A stretch of DNA of 64,000 nucleotides from an uncultured Lachnospiraceae bacterium (GTDB lineage: Bacteria; Bacillota; Clostridia; Lachnospirales; Lachnospiraceae): contig CAMRSM010000001.1 of NCBI GenBank assembly GCA_947053345.1, forward strand, positions 124,001-188,000, read 5' to 3'. The position numbers and the translations under genes were made by a program. Every line of letters starts with the position of its first letter. The stretch's first letter is position 1. Positions 17,983-28,486 of this stretch are shown piece after piece. The notes beneath the pieces are model-generated. The model was not told the DNA's origin, ran no database searches, and saw only the letters and a program-made list of their open reading frames with translations.

Positions 17983-20133
17983 ATGGAGGGGAACGCTTTG
18001 CTGATCGGGGCAGTCTGCCTGCCCATTTTGGGGGCGGCGGCGCTTTTGGTTTTTGGGAAAAATCTGGCGGGCGAGCGCAAAAACCGTCTTTTGGGAAGGG
18101 CGGCGCAGGCCGTTTCAGCGGCGGAATTTTTATTGGCGTTTGGTCTTGTTTATTGGGGGGCGGGGGATGCGTGCGACCTCGGTGGTTTCGCGGGGTTTGG
18201 GCTGCATTTTACAATGGACGGGTTCCGCGCCATTTACCTTGTGATCCTGACTTTTATGTGGATGACGGCTCTTGTATTTTCCACGGAATATATGGCGGGT
18301 CATGGGAATGTGCTCCGCTATTACCTGTTTACGCTGTTGACGCTTGGGGCTACGGCGGGTGTGTTTTTGGCGGCTGATCTTATGACGATGTTTATTTTCT
18401 TTGAGATGATGTCCCTTACGTCCTATGTCTGGGTGGCCCAAGAGGAGACAGGGGAAGCATTGCGCGCCGCGGCAACCTATCTCGCGGTGGCAATCGTCGG
18501 CGGTATGGTGATGCTGATGGGGCTCTTCCTTCTCTACCATATGACGGGGACGCTCGCGATGGGGGAACTGAGAGAGGCGTGCGCTGCAGTAAAGAACCGG
18601 GAACTGCTGCTTGTTGCGGGATGTCTGATGCTGTTTGGTTTTGGTGCGAAAGCGGGCATGTTCCCGCTACACATCTGGCTGCCGAAAGCGCATCCGGTTG
18701 CCCCTGCCCCCGCCTCGGCGCTTTTGTCGGGCGTGCTCACAAAAGCGGGTGTCTTTGGAATGATCTTGTTGTCCGGCTCGGTGCTTTCCGGGGAGGGGAC
18801 ATTCGGTCTCATCGTGCTGGTTCTTGGGGTGGCGACGATGTTTACCGGTGCGCTCCTCGGTGTTTTATCGGTCAATATCAAGCGGACGTTTGCCTGTTCT
18901 TCCGTCTCGCAGATCGGCTTTATCATGACGGGGCTCGGCATGATGAACCTTACACAGGAAAATACGCTTGCGGTGGACGGTGCTTTTTTGCATATGGTAA
19001 ACCACTCCCTGATCAAGCTCGTGCTGTTTTTGCTTGCCGGGGTAGTCTACAAAAACCTCCATACCCTGGATTTCAACGAGATCAAAGGGTTTGGCAGGGG
19101 GAAGCCTTTTTTCCTTGCCGCTTACACGGCGGGGGCGCTCGCGATCGGCGGTGTTCCGCTTTTTTCGGGCTATGTCAGCAAAACCATGCTCCATGAGGCG
19201 ATCGTTATGGGGCGGTATACGCAGGCAGGCGGGACGGATAATCTGCTTGCCGCATCGGAATGGCTTTTCTTGGTTTCGGGCGGGATGACCGTGGCGTATA
19301 TGCTGAAAGTGTTTTTTGTCCTGTTTGTGGAAAAGCCGTCCGAAACCGTGGTACGGCATGATACCGGGGATTATCTTTCCCTGCCGGTAAAAATCTTGGT
19401 CGGGATACCGGCAGGGCTGTTTGCCGTGTTCGGATGTGTTCCGGGAGCTTTCTTCACCCCGCTCGCAAAGGGGGCGGAGCCGTTTTTTTACGGCGGCGGT
19501 ACAGGGCACATGGAAACGGTTCATTATTTTTCCCTTGAGAATTTAAAGGGGGCAATGATCTCGCTCTTGATCGGCCTGTTTCTATATTTTGTTGTTGTGC
19601 GCCGCTTCCTGTGCCGCAAGGAGGGAGGGGAAACCTGCTATATCAACCGCATCCCGGTGTGGTTTGACCTTGAGGACGGCGTGTACCGCCCGGTTTTTAC
19701 GCGGTTTGTACCGGGGGTCTTGGCCGTGGTTTCCCGGGTGTTCGACCGCCTTGTGACCGCAAGGTGGTTCGGCAGGGCGATACCGTTTGCGCTTGCCGCT
19801 GTCTGCCGTGTATTTGACCGGCTTGCGGGCGGGATCATTGGCCTGCTGAAAACTTTCCTGTTCTCGGAAGTAAAACCGAAGGAGGCAAAGGGGGTGGGCA
19901 TCAGTGACCGGCTGGCATACCTTGCGGGAAGCATACTGGACGGCATTGTGGGTATTGTGAACCGCACGGTGCGCAAAAAGAAGCCGATACAGAAGTCTTA
20001 TGTTGATATTTTAATGGCGGGGGAGGAAAAGACTTCGCGCACGGTCCGCCTTGTGACAAGAAGTGTTTCCTATGGTCTGCTGCTTTCGTGCATCGGCCTG
20101 TTAGCTACCATGCTTTATCTTTTGATTGGGTGA
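17983..20133 (+). CDS. NuoL/MrpA-like antiporter subunit with long C-terminal arm (proton channel 4)
   Basis: 716 residues. The N-terminal 490 residues are an antiporter-type subunit with Glu in FIFFEMMSLTSYVW, Lys in GFGAKAGMFPLHIWLPK and Lys in SGVLTKAGVF. The C-terminal 200 residues contain two further hydrophobic segments separated by long amphipathic, Arg/Lys-rich stretches and end in a final helix. This layout recalls the lateral helix and last helix of NuoL (inference). It lacks the MrpA C-terminal MbhD/E domains, which are separate genes upstream here. AAGGAGG at 17968 sets the start. It is the last gene of the operon; no clear terminator was seen after it. Confidence 0.88.
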   Translation: MEGNALLIGAVCLPILGAAALLVFGKNLAGERKNRLLGRAAQAVSAAEFLLAFGLVYWGAGDACDLGGFAGFGLHFTMDGFRAIYLVILTFMWMTALVFSTEYMAGHGNVLRYYLFTLLTLGATAGVFLAADLMTMFIFFEMMSLTSYVWVAQEETGEALRAAATYLAVAIVGGMVMLMGLFLLYHMTGTLAMGELREACAAVKNRELLLVAGCLMLFGFGAKAGMFPLHIWLPKAHPVAPAPASALLSGVLTKAGVFGMILLSGSVLSGEGTFGLIVLVLGVATMFTGALLGVLSVNIKRTFACSSVSQIGFIMTGLGMMNLTQENTLAVDGAFLHMVNHSLIKLVLFLLAGVVYKNLHTLDFNEIKGFGRGKPFFLAAYTAGALAIGGVPLFSGYVSKTMLHEAIVMGRYTQAGGTDNLLAASEWLFLVSGGMTVAYMLKVFFVLFVEKPSETVVRHDTGDYLSLPVKILVGIPAGLFAVFGCVPGAFFTPLAKGAEPFFYGGGTGHMETVHYFSLENLKGAMISLLIGLFLYFVVVRRFLCRKEGGETCYINRIPVWFDLEDGVYRPVFTRFVPGVLAVVSRVFDRLVTARWFGRAIPFALAAVCRVFDRLAGGIIGLLKTFLFSEVKPKEAKGVGISDRLAYLAGSILDGIVGIVNRTVRKKKPIQKSYVDILMAGEEKTSRTVRLVTRSVSYGLLLSCIGLLATMLYLLIG

Positions 20134-20212
20134 TCTTTCCCGGCCACATGGGGCACGCTGATGCCTGGCGGGCAGGAAAAGGGGTTATTTTATTATTTTA
20201 TAAAAATATTAC

Positions 20213-20241
20213 TTGATTAAATGGCGTGGAACGATTAAAAT
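20213..20241 (+). promoter_or_regulatory. SigA-type promoter before the 20304 gene
   Basis: TTGATT (20213-20218), 17-base spacer, TAAAAT (20236-20241). It lies in the A/T-rich gap after the antiporter operon, 62 bases before the next start, so the small membrane protein and the hydratase probably form their own transcription unit. Confidence 0.6.
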
Positions 20242-20303
20242 AAACGATGATGTGCACGAAAATTGAAGTTTTCTTAGGGTAAGGAAGCAGAATGGAGGAA
20301 AAA

Positions 20304-20825
20304 ATGAGCAAACAAACAAATGTGGCGACGGAAAAGGAAAATACAAACGGGAAGCTTAAGCTGCCGGTAAGAGCGATTGCGGCAGGGGCTGTCGTCATTG
20401 TTTTGATTGTCATTGCATTGCTGGTGGAATCGGCAAACACAAAGCGTATTGTGATCGAGAACGACACGGATAAGGACATTGAATCGGTTCGACTGTATTT
20501 TGAAAATTCGGACGAGGATTACTTCTTTATGTCCGAGGATCTGGTGAACACCCCGGTCGCTGCCGGGGAGAAATATACCGGAAGCTTTCAGCCGCAGACA
20601 AATATCGCGGCACCGGGTTATTTCCTGATGATCCGCGTAAAGTTTGCGGGCGAGGAGGAGATCGAGACTTACGCCGGCTATTTTACAAGGATTTTTACCG
20701 GCAAGATCAGCTTGGATTTCACGCAGAAGGACGATAATGTGCTGATGGGCATCAAGGCGGGGGACGGGCTTTTTAACTCCACAAAATATACGGACTGCGA
20801 TGAGGAACAGGAACTTTACGAATAG
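20304..20825 (+). CDS. Small membrane-anchored protein of unknown function
   Basis: 173 residues, not recognised. A short basic N-terminus leads into one strong membrane helix ([18 protein letters not shown], about residues 24-42) and then an extracytoplasmic domain of about 130 residues that is acidic, beta-strand-like and lacks cysteines. An in-frame ATG at 20292 is possible; GGAGG at 20294-20298 favours 20304. It ends 37 bases before the aconitase-family gene and is probably co-transcribed with it, although no functional link is evident. Confidence 0.7.
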   Translation: MSKQTNVATEKENTNGKLKLPVRAIAAGAVVIVLIVIALLVESANTKRIVIENDTDKDIESVRLYFENSDEDYFFMSEDLVNTPVAAGEKYTGSFQPQTNIAAPGYFLMIRVKFAGEEEIETYAGYFTRIFTGKISLDFTQKDDNVLMGIKAGDGLFNSTKYTDCDEEQELYE

Positions 20826-20862
20826 AGGGCGGATGTATTTGGCAAAATGGAGGGAAAGGGCG

Positions 20863-23160
20863 ATGAAACTTTATAAAGATGGTGTCTATGTTATCCGGGG
20901 CAGGGAAATCATAGAGGAAAACAGCGACGCGCAGGCGGTGCTTGCTTCAAAGGTTGGCAGGGCTTGCCAGAAAGCGGAGGCGGCACGCCAGACGATGGCG
21001 TATGGTATTTTGGAGGCGCACAATACATCGGGGGACATGGAGAAGCTTAAAATACGCTTCGACAAGCTGACCTCACACGACATTACCTTTGTCGGCATTA
21101 TCCAGACGGCGCGGGCAAGCGGGCTTTCAGAATTTCCGGTTCCGTATGTGCTGACGAACTGCCACAACAGCCTTTGTGCGGTCGGCGGCACAATCAATGA
21201 GGATGACCATATGTTTGGTCTTTCCTGCGCGAAGCGTTACGGGGGAATCTATGTCCCGCCGCACCAGGCGGTGATCCATCAGTTCGCGCGTGAGATGCTT
21301 GCAGGCGGCGGGCAGATGATCCTTGGTTCGGATTCCCACACGCGCTACGGCGCGCTCGGCACGATGGCCGTCGGCGAGGGGGGGCCTGAGCTTGTAAAAC
21401 AGCTTTTGAAAAAGACTTACGATATCAATATGCCGAAGGTGGTCGGTGTTTACCTGACCGGAAAGCCGGCACCTTACGTCGGACCGCAGGATATCGCGCT
21501 GGCCATCATTGGTGAGGTGTTTGCGAACGGCTACGTGAATAACAAAGTGATGGAGTTCATCGGTGACGGCATTGCGAACTTAAGCGTTGACTACCGCATC
21601 GGCATCGATGTGATGACGACCGAGACGACCTGCCTTTCCTCCATCTGGGAGACGGATGGTGCCGTGAAGGAATTTTACGATATCCACGGAAGGAGCGGGG
21701 ATTACAGGGAACTTGCACCGGGAGAGGTGGCGTATTATGACGGCATGATTTATGTGGATCTTTCTAAAATCAAACCGATGATCGCGATGCCGTTCCATCC
21801 GAGCAATACATATACGATCGACGAGCTGAACGCGAATCTTTCGGATATTCTTGCCGAGGTGGAGAAAAAGGCGCTGGTCAGCCTTGACAATAACAAAGTA
21901 GAGTATAAGCTGCGCGATAAGATAAAGGACGGCAGGCTTTACGTGGAGCAGGGTGTGATTGCAGGCTGCGCGGGCGGTGGTTTCGAGAATATATGCGATG
22001 CGGCGGACATCCTCTCCGGAAGGGATATCGGGGCGGACGAGTTTTCACTGAGTGTGTACCCGGCAAGCCAGCCGGTATTCATGGAACTTGTGAAGAACGG
22101 AACCGTGGCAAAATTGATGGGCGCGGGGGCGACGGTGCGCACTGCGTTCTGCGGGCCGTGCTTCGGGGCAGGCGATGTCCCGGCAAACGGCGGGCTGAGC
22201 ATAAGACATTCCACGCGCAATTTCCCGAACCGCGAAGGTTCAAAGATCACGAACGGGCAGATTGCTTCGGTCGCGCTGATGGATGCGCGCTCGATCGCGG
22301 CGACGGCGGCGAACAAGGGGTATCTGACCTCGGCGGAGCATATGGATGTTTCCTTCACGAAGCCGAAGTATTTCTTTGACAAGAGCATCTATGAAAAGCG
22401 CGTGTTTGACGGTGTCGGCAAAGCCGACAAAAATGCGGAGGTGAAGTTCGGACCCGGCATCAAGGACTGGCCGGCAATGAGTGAACTGACGGAAGATCTG
22501 CTCTTAAAAGTTGTGTCCGTGATCCACGACCCGGTGACGACGACGGACGAACTGATTCCGTCCGGTGAGACTTCCTCGTTCCGCTCAAACCCGCTGGGGC
22601 TTGCGGAGTATACGCTCTCGCGCAAGGATCCGCAGTATGTCGGGCGTGCAAAGGCGGTACAGATGGCGGAGAAGGCGCGCTGTGCGGGCGGCGGGGCAGA
22701 AGAAATGTGTGCCGCGGTCTCGGAGCTTGCGAAAGTCTTTGAAGTGCTTTCGGCGGCGGGGGATTTTGATGCCGCGGGCACGCAGGTTGGCTCCGTGATC
22801 TTTGCCGTAAAGCCGGGGGATGGCTCTGCGAGGGAACAGGCGGCGAGCTGCCAGAAAGTGCTGGGCGGTCTTGCGAACATTGCGCGGGAATACGCGACGA
22901 AGCGCTACCGCTCGAACCTCATCAACTGGGGAATGCTTCCGTTCCTGCTTGACGGGGAAGGGAAGGAGCTGCCGTTTGCAAATGGGGACTACGTATTTAT
23001 TCCGGGTATCCGCAGGGCTGTAAAGGAGAGAAGCAGTGTGCTCAAAGCCTATGTGGTTGGCGGTTCGGTGAGGGAGTTCACGCTCCGTCTTGGGGAACTG
23101 ACGGAAGATGAGAGGGAGATCATCCTGAAAGGATGTCTTATCAATTACTATCGTTCGTAA
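20863..23160 (+). CDS. Aconitase-family hydratase (YbhJ-like)
   Basis: 765-residue member of the aconitase superfamily, closest in form to the uncharacterised YbhJ-type hydratases rather than to AcnA/AcnB. Iron-sulfur ligand candidates are Cys in VLTNCHNS and the CGPC pair in [18 protein letters not shown]. Other family segments are [20 protein letters not shown] and the swivel-domain-like C-terminus with [15 protein letters not shown]. The substrate is unknown; a citrate or homoaconitate-like hydroxyacid is only a guess. The start at 20863 has GGAGGGAAAGG upstream; the ATG-less extension to 20800 overlaps the previous gene. Confidence 0.85.
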   Translation: MKLYKDGVYVIRGREIIEENSDAQAVLASKVGRACQKAEAARQTMAYGILEAHNTSGDMEKLKIRFDKLTSHDITFVGIIQTARASGLSEFPVPYVLTNCHNSLCAVGGTINEDDHMFGLSCAKRYGGIYVPPHQAVIHQFAREMLAGGGQMILGSDSHTRYGALGTMAVGEGGPELVKQLLKKTYDINMPKVVGVYLTGKPAPYVGPQDIALAIIGEVFANGYVNNKVMEFIGDGIANLSVDYRIGIDVMTTETTCLSSIWETDGAVKEFYDIHGRSGDYRELAPGEVAYYDGMIYVDLSKIKPMIAMPFHPSNTYTIDELNANLSDILAEVEKKALVSLDNNKVEYKLRDKIKDGRLYVEQGVIAGCAGGGFENICDAADILSGRDIGADEFSLSVYPASQPVFMELVKNGTVAKLMGAGATVRTAFCGPCFGAGDVPANGGLSIRHSTRNFPNREGSKITNGQIASVALMDARSIAATAANKGYLTSAEHMDVSFTKPKYFFDKSIYEKRVFDGVGKADKNAEVKFGPGIKDWPAMSELTEDLLLKVVSVIHDPVTTTDELIPSGETSSFRSNPLGLAEYTLSRKDPQYVGRAKAVQMAEKARCAGGGAEEMCAAVSELAKVFEVLSAAGDFDAAGTQVGSVIFAVKPGDGSAREQAASCQKVLGGLANIAREYATKRYRSNLINWGMLPFLLDGEGKELPFANGDYVFIPGIRRAVKERSSVLKAYVVGGSVREFTLRLGELTEDEREIILKGCLINYYRS

Positions 23161-23184
23161 ATTAAGTTTATGATAGGATGGCGC

Positions 23185-23241
23185 GGAACAACCGGTTTTA
23201 CCCGGCAGGGAAAGGCGGTTGTTCCGTTCCGTCCTGTTTTT
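23185..23241 (+). terminator. Rho-independent terminator after the hydratase gene
   Basis: Inverted repeat GGAACAACCG (23185-23194) / CGGTTGTTCC (23216-23225), with partial extension of the stem outward and a T-run at 23237-23241. It lies 24 bases after the stop codon. Confidence 0.7.
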
Positions 23242-23318
23242 GTGTCCGGTATGGCACATTTATGGCGAGAAAATATGTACTTCGACATTCTTTTTATACA
23301 AAGTTTATTTTTGGCATA

Positions 23319-23347
23319 TTGAACCATTTTGCGAAATCGTATATAAT
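23319..23347 (+). promoter_or_regulatory. SigA-type promoter of the cardiolipin synthase gene
   Basis: TTGAAC (23319-23324), 17-base spacer, TATAAT (23342-23347), 38 bases before the start codon of the cls gene and after the upstream terminator. Confidence 0.75.
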
Positions 23348-23385
23348 CAAAAATAGTGGAGTAGGAGAACAGGAGTACAAAAGTT

Positions 23386-24915
23386 ATGAAAAGTAAAAAA
23401 ATGATTGTGTACCGAATTCTGATCGTGGGGGCTTTGATTGTTTTGCAGGTGACGTGGCTCGTGCTTTCCCTGATTACGTTCTCCAATGTTTCCCCGGCGA
23501 TCAACGCGTTTTTCCGCATCATCAGTATCGGTGCGCTCTTCGTGGTGATCAACAGCAGGCAGAATCCGGCATACAAATTAGCCTGGGCAGTGCCCATCTT
23601 GATTTTCCCGCTGCTTGGCGGCATGATGTTCGTGTTTTTTGGGACGCGGCAGCCGTCGAGGAAACTGCGGGAGAAGCTGAATGCTTCCTGGGAGAAGATC
23701 GCGCCCCTGACCGAGCAGGAACCGGACATCATTGAGGAAGTAGGGCGGGAGTCGGAGACCGTCTACGGGCAGGTGCGCTATCTGAAGGATTTCGCGAATG
23801 CCCCGCTATGGAAAAATACCCAGACAAAATATTTTAAGAGCGGGGAGGAAAATTTTCCCTATATCGTGGAAGAATTAAAAAAAGCAGAGCATTTTATATT
23901 CATGGAATACTTCATTATCGCGGATGGAAGAATGTGGGATACCATTCTCGGGATTTTGAAGGAGAAAGCAGCGGCGGGGCTGGATGTGCGTCTTTTGTAC
24001 GATGATGTCGGCTGTCTTCGCCTGCTGCCGCAGGGATATTACGAGACGATGGAGGAATTTGGCATCAAGTGTGAGGCGTTCAACCCGTTCGTGCCGTTTG
24101 TCTCCGTTGTCATGAACAACCGCGACCACCGAAAAATCCTGGTGATCGACGGTGATGTGGGCTTTACAGGCGGCATCAATTTGGCGGATGAGTATATCAA
24201 TGAGAAGGAACGTTTCGGCTACTGGAAGGATACCGGTATCATGCTAAAGGGGGATGCTGTCTGGAACCTTACGGTGATGTTCCTGCATATATGGAATGCC
24301 CTGCGGCCGACGGATGCTTCGTTCGGGAACTTCCGCCCGCACACCTACCGCCAGGAGGATTACGGCAGCGACGGTTATGTGCAGCCTTACGGTGACAGCC
24401 CGCTCGATTTTGAGAATGTCGGCGAGAATGTATACCTGAATATCATCAATACGGCGAAGGATTATGTCTATATGTTCACGCCCTATTTAATCATCGACAA
24501 CGAGATTATGACGGCGCTTACATTAGCTGCAAAGCGCGGGGTGGATGTGCGCATCGTCACGCCGCACATCCCGGATAAAAAAACGGCGTTCATGCTGACG
24601 CAGAGCTATTATGAGCAGTTGATGGACGGCGGGGTAAAAATCTATGAGTTTGAACCGGGATTCATCCATGCAAAATGCTTTGTCTGCGATGACCGCGTGG
24701 CGACGGTAGGAACCGTCAATCTCGATTACCGCAGCCTGTACCTGCATTTTGAGTGCGGTGTCTTCCTCTACCGGACAAGCTCGGTGATGGATGTGAAACA
24801 GGACGCGGTCGAGACGATTAAAAAGAGTATCCCGGTGACAAGGGACATGTTGAAACCGGTTCTGCAAAAAGTGCTGATCCAGGCAATTTTAAAACTTTTT
24901 GCACCGCTATTTTAA
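23386..24915 (+). CDS. cls: Cardiolipin synthase (phospholipase D family)
   Basis: Membrane enzyme joining two phosphatidylglycerol molecules into cardiolipin and glycerol. 509 residues: two or three N-terminal membrane helices, a PLDc_N-like segment [19 protein letters not shown], then two HxKxxxxD catalytic motifs, [17 protein letters not shown] near 246 and [15 protein letters not shown] near 428. The substrate comes from the PgsA pathway, whose gene lies at 27272. Length and domain order are normal. The following folD starts 23 bases after the stop. Confidence 0.93.
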   Translation: MKSKKMIVYRILIVGALIVLQVTWLVLSLITFSNVSPAINAFFRIISIGALFVVINSRQNPAYKLAWAVPILIFPLLGGMMFVFFGTRQPSRKLREKLNASWEKIAPLTEQEPDIIEEVGRESETVYGQVRYLKDFANAPLWKNTQTKYFKSGEENFPYIVEELKKAEHFIFMEYFIIADGRMWDTILGILKEKAAAGLDVRLLYDDVGCLRLLPQGYYETMEEFGIKCEAFNPFVPFVSVVMNNRDHRKILVIDGDVGFTGGINLADEYINEKERFGYWKDTGIMLKGDAVWNLTVMFLHIWNALRPTDASFGNFRPHTYRQEDYGSDGYVQPYGDSPLDFENVGENVYLNIINTAKDYVYMFTPYLIIDNEIMTALTLAAKRGVDVRIVTPHIPDKKTAFMLTQSYYEQLMDGGVKIYEFEPGFIHAKCFVCDDRVATVGTVNLDYRSLYLHFECGVFLYRTSSVMDVKQDAVETIKKSIPVTRDMLKPVLQKVLIQAILKLFAPLF

Positions 24916-24938
24916 AAGTTTATCCAAAGGAGGCAGTG

Positions 24939-25793
24939 ATGGCAGAGATAATTGACGGAAAAATGATCTCGTCGCAGATCAAGGAGGAAGTAAAACAGGG
25001 GGCAGCGCGGCTTAAGGAGGCAGGCACCACGGTGACGCTCGCGGTAATCCAGGTGGGCTCGGACCCGGCATCCAGCGTTTATGTCGGAAATAAAAAGAAA
25101 GCGTGTGAGTATGTGGGTTTTTGCTCCCTCTCCTACGAACTTCCGGAGGAGACAACGGAAGAAAAACTGCTTGGGCTGGTTAGTGAACTGAACGGCCGTG
25201 CGGACGTAAACGGAATTTTGGTGCAGCTTCCGCTTCCGGGGCATATCAGCGAGGATAAGGTCATCCAGATGATTTCCCCGGACAAGGATGTGGACGGTTT
25301 CCATGTAAACAATGTCGGGCGCTTGAATGTCGGGGAGGAAGGTTTTGTTTCCTGCACGCCGGCGGGCATCATCCAGCTCTTAAAGCGTTCCGGTGTCGCG
25401 ATTGAGGGCAGGGAGTGCGTGGTTGTCGGGCGCAGCAACATTGTCGGAAAGCCGATGGCAGCACTTTTGCTCCGGGAGAATGGTACGGTAACCGTCTGCC
25501 ACTCCCGCACGAAAAACCTCGCTGAGGTTACAAGGCGGGCGGATATTTTGGTGGTTGCCATCGGCAAGCCGAAGTTCATCACGGCAGAGTATGTAAAGGA
25601 CGGTGCGGTGGTGGTTGATGTCGGCATCCACCGGAACGAGAACGGTAAGCTGTGCGGTGACGTGGATTTTGATTCCGTCGCGCCAAAAGCATCTCACATC
25701 ACCCCGGTTCCGGGCGGTGTCGGGCCGATGACGATTGCCATGCTGATGGCAAATTGTTTACAGAGCGCAGAAAGGGCAGGGCGGAGAGCATAG
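24939..25793 (+). CDS. folD: Bifunctional methylene-THF dehydrogenase / methenyl-THF cyclohydrolase
   Basis: Cytosolic one-carbon enzyme interconverting 5,10-methylene-, methenyl- and 10-formyl-tetrahydrofolate with NADP. 284 residues. Catalytic Lys lies in [30 protein letters not shown] and CTPAGI follow; the Rossmann motif is [14 protein letters not shown], and the protein ends in [23 protein letters not shown] at 24926-24933 fits the ATG at 24939; a GTG three bases earlier is possible. Confidence 0.96.
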   Translation: MAEIIDGKMISSQIKEEVKQGAARLKEAGTTVTLAVIQVGSDPASSVYVGNKKKACEYVGFCSLSYELPEETTEEKLLGLVSELNGRADVNGILVQLPLPGHISEDKVIQMISPDKDVDGFHVNNVGRLNVGEEGFVSCTPAGIIQLLKRSGVAIEGRECVVVGRSNIVGKPMAALLLRENGTVTVCHSRTKNLAEVTRRADILVVAIGKPKFITAEYVKDGAVVVDVGIHRNENGKLCGDVDFDSVAPKASHITPVPGGVGPMTIAMLMANCLQSAERAGRRA

Positions 25794-25849
25794 GACGTTC
25801 TTTCCGCTTTTGGATATGCAAAAAATAAATCAGAATTGCAGGGTTTTAT

Positions 25850-27184
25850 ATGAATGTGTGTTTTGTTTCACTCGGATGTGACAAAAACTTGGTGGACAGT
25901 GAGGTGATGCTCGGTCTTTTGCGTGACGCGGGTTACTCCCTGACGGACGACGAAGCCGAGGCGGATGTGATCGTAGTCAATACATGCTGCTTTATCCATG
26001 ACGCGAAGCAGGAAAGCATCGAGACGATCCTTGAGATGGCAGAGTATAAAAAAAGCGGCCGCCTCGCGGTGCTGATCGTGGCGGGCTGCCTTGCCGAGCG
26101 CTATAAGGAGGAGATCACAAAAGAAATCCCGGAGGTGGATGCGATGGTCGGCACGGCCGGCATCAAAGAGGTGGTCAATGTGATAAAAAGCGTCCTGTCC
26201 GGCGCGGCGGAGAACGCGTTCTGTGATATCAACACGCTTCCCCTCCCGGATACGAACCGCGTGAATACGACCGGGGGATACACGGCGTATTTAAAGATTG
26301 CGGAGGGATGTGATAAGCATTGTACTTATTGTGCAATCCCTAACATCCGCGGAAGTTACCGCAGCATCCCGCTCGGGCGGCTCGTAAGTGAGGCGGAGTT
26401 TTTGGCAAAAGGGGGTTGTAAAGAACTGATCCTTGTCGCGCAGGAGACGACAGTGTACGGTGTAGATCTCTACGGAAAGAAAGCTTTGCCCAAACTGTTA
26501 AAAGCGCTTGCCGCGGTTCCGGGCATTGTCTGGATCCGGCTTTTGTACTGTTATCCCGAGGAGATCACGGAGGAACTCATACAAACGATCAGGGAGGAGC
26601 CAAAGATATGCCATTACCTTGACATGCCCATACAGCACGCTTCCGACCGTGTACTGCGCGAGATGGGGCGGCGGACGAACCGCGCGGAGCTCGAGGGTCG
26701 GATCGCGTCTTTGCGCAGGGAAATCCCGGATATCGTGCTCCGCACTACACTGATCACCGGGTTTCCGGGCGAAACGCAGGAAGACCATGAGTGCCTTATG
26801 GATTTCGTGCGCCGTATGCGGTTTGACCGGCTTGGCGTGTTCCCATACTCAAAAGAGGAGGGGACCCCGGCCGCGCGCCGTAAGGATCAGATATTAAAAA
26901 GGGAAAAGATAAAGCGGCAGAAGGAACTGATGTGCGTACAGCAGCAGATCGCTTTTGAGAATGCCGGGCGGATGGTTGGGAAGAAGCTTGAGGTGCTGGT
27001 GGAGGGAAAGCTCGTGGAGGAAGATGTGTTCATCGGGCGTTCCTACATGGACGCGCCGAAGGTAGACGGATATGTATTTTTGTATGCGCAGGGGGAATAT
27101 GTTTCCGGTGATCTTGTCACGGCAGAGATCATGGAGGCAAAGGGCTACGACCTGATCGGCCGTGCCGTGAGCGATGAGATGTAG
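25850..27184 (+). CDS. rimO: Ribosomal protein S12 methylthiotransferase
   Basis: Radical-SAM enzyme that methylthiolates an aspartate of ribosomal protein S12. 444 residues: N-terminal UPF0004 domain with FVSLGCDKNLVDSE and cluster cysteines C10, C46 (NTCCF) and C80 (AGCLAER region), the radical-SAM CxxxCxxC motif CDKHCTYC near 154, and a C-terminal TRAM domain. CDKNLVDSE distinguishes RimO from MiaB. It begins 56 bases after folD and is followed by pgsA. Confidence 0.95.
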   Translation: MNVCFVSLGCDKNLVDSEVMLGLLRDAGYSLTDDEAEADVIVVNTCCFIHDAKQESIETILEMAEYKKSGRLAVLIVAGCLAERYKEEITKEIPEVDAMVGTAGIKEVVNVIKSVLSGAAENAFCDINTLPLPDTNRVNTTGGYTAYLKIAEGCDKHCTYCAIPNIRGSYRSIPLGRLVSEAEFLAKGGCKELILVAQETTVYGVDLYGKKALPKLLKALAAVPGIVWIRLLYCYPEEITEELIQTIREEPKICHYLDMPIQHASDRVLREMGRRTNRAELEGRIASLRREIPDIVLRTTLITGFPGETQEDHECLMDFVRRMRFDRLGVFPYSKEEGTPAARRKDQILKREKIKRQKELMCVQQQIAFENAGRMVGKKLEVLVEGKLVEEDVFIGRSYMDAPKVDGYVFLYAQGEYVSGDLVTAEIMEAKGYDLIGRAVSDEM

Positions 27185-27271
27185 AGCCCGTCCATGCAGC
27201 AGGGCGGGGGATGGGCTGAAACGATGCGGTACTGCCGGAATACCGGCGGGAGGCAGGAAAGAGGTACGATT

Positions 27272-27814
27272 ATGAATTTACCAAACAAAATTACAGTATT
27301 TCGGGCATGCATGGTTCCGGTTTTTCTGATTTTTATGCTTGCGCGGGGGATCCCGGGGGGAAATTACATTGCCGCGGTCATCTTCGCAGTCGCCTCCGCA
27401 TCGGATTTTCTTGACGGCTATCTTGCCCGCAAAAATAATCTCGTGACGGATTTCGGGAAATTCATGGATCCGCTCGCGGACAAGCTCCTTGTCTGCTCGG
27501 CATTTATCTGTTTTGTCGAGTTGAACACCGTCCCGGCATGGGTGGTGATCCTGGTCATCGGACGGGAGTTCATCATCAGCGGCTTCCGGCTGATTGCTGC
27601 CGACAACAATATCGTGATTGCCGCAAATTACTGGGGGAAGATCAAGACGGTGGTACAGATGGTGATGTGCGTACTTTTTATTGTGGATCTTAACAGCCCG
27701 TTCTTTAATGTTACCGAGCAGATCTTCCTCTATGCTTCCGTAGCGCTGACATTGATCTCGCTGTGCGTCTATATCTACCAGAACCGGCGCGTGATCCTGC
27801 AGGGGACAAAATAG
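27272..27814 (+). CDS. pgsA: CDP-diacylglycerol-glycerol-3-phosphate 3-phosphatidyltransferase
   Basis: Integral membrane enzyme making phosphatidylglycerol phosphate. 180 residues with about five membrane helices. The CDP-alcohol phosphotransferase motif D-x2-DG-x2-AR-x8-G-x3-D-x3-D is complete from SDFLDGYLARKNN through FGKFMDPLADK. GGAAAGAGG before ATG 27272 decides the start; the upstream open frame to 27194 lacks the expected family N-terminus. The 87-base leader contains a GCCGG/CCGGC hairpin. Confidence 0.94.
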   Translation: MNLPNKITVFRACMVPVFLIFMLARGIPGGNYIAAVIFAVASASDFLDGYLARKNNLVTDFGKFMDPLADKLLVCSAFICFVELNTVPAWVVILVIGREFIISGFRLIAADNNIVIAANYWGKIKTVVQMVMCVLFIVDLNSPFFNVTEQIFLYASVALTLISLCVYIYQNRRVILQGTK

Positions 27815-27917
27815 AGCCGTGAAACTGTCAAAAAGCTAACATAGAAATGACATAGTTTGGTGTTACTATCCGCTATAGAATGCATGTGGGGCAAGCTTTC
27901 GGAAAGGAAGTGGCACA

Positions 27918-28475
27918 ATGAAGAAAAAATTCACCGTGACGGATATTTTGTTGGTAGTTGCTCTTTTCCTGCTGCCCGTGACAGGCTGCGGCAAACAGGA
28001 GGTTCCGCCGCTTGAGGTAACGCCTCCCCCGACGGCAGTGCCGGATTCTTCCGGGGTCATTGGAAGGGAGCCGGAGGTCACGTATTTTCCGCAGGGGATC
28101 ACGAACATCACTTACTATACGCTCTCCGAAGAACTTGAAGTCGAGGAGGTCACCTCCCCGATTACCGGCAACGGTGAGATGACGGCACAGGAACTTGTCG
28201 CCTACGTGACGGCGACGATGGAGGACGTGTCGGTCACGGTCACGGTGGACAGTGTGACGGCAGACGGGGCAAATGCCGTTGTTGATTTTGAGAGTGATAG
28301 TGTGCCGGTACGCTTTGCGAACACACGCCTTGAGAGTGCGATCCTAGATGCTCTCGCCCAGAGCCTGCTCGATAATTTTTCGGAGTATGCCGGGGTGATT
28401 TTCCGTGCGGGGGGACAGGCGTACGAGTCAGAAAACCGCAGCTTCGAATTAAACGAGATCTATATGGGAAGATAG
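27918..28475 (+). CDS. Lipoprotein with GerMN-like domain
   Basis: 185 residues. A lipoprotein signal (KKKF, hydrophobic VTDILLVVALFLLPV, lipobox VTGC at about residue 24) is followed by a Pro-rich spacer and a domain of about 130 residues whose strand pattern (ITYYTLSEELEVEEV...TAQELVAYV) resembles GerM/Spo0M-type GerMN modules of spore-formers. The assignment is by pattern only. It starts about 100 bases after pgsA, and the flavoprotein gene begins 11 bases after its stop, suggesting one transcript. Confidence 0.6.
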   Translation: MKKKFTVTDILLVVALFLLPVTGCGKQEVPPLEVTPPPTAVPDSSGVIGREPEVTYFPQGITNITYYTLSEELEVEEVTSPITGNGEMTAQELVAYVTATMEDVSVTVTVDSVTADGANAVVDFESDSVPVRFANTRLESAILDALAQSLLDNFSEYAGVIFRAGGQAYESENRSFELNEIYMGR

Positions 28476-28486
28476 GATGGAACAGG

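Noticed and set aside
23163..23241. Extra small gene between the hydratase and cls
   Set aside because: The stretch is a terminator hairpin; open frames across it have no RBS.
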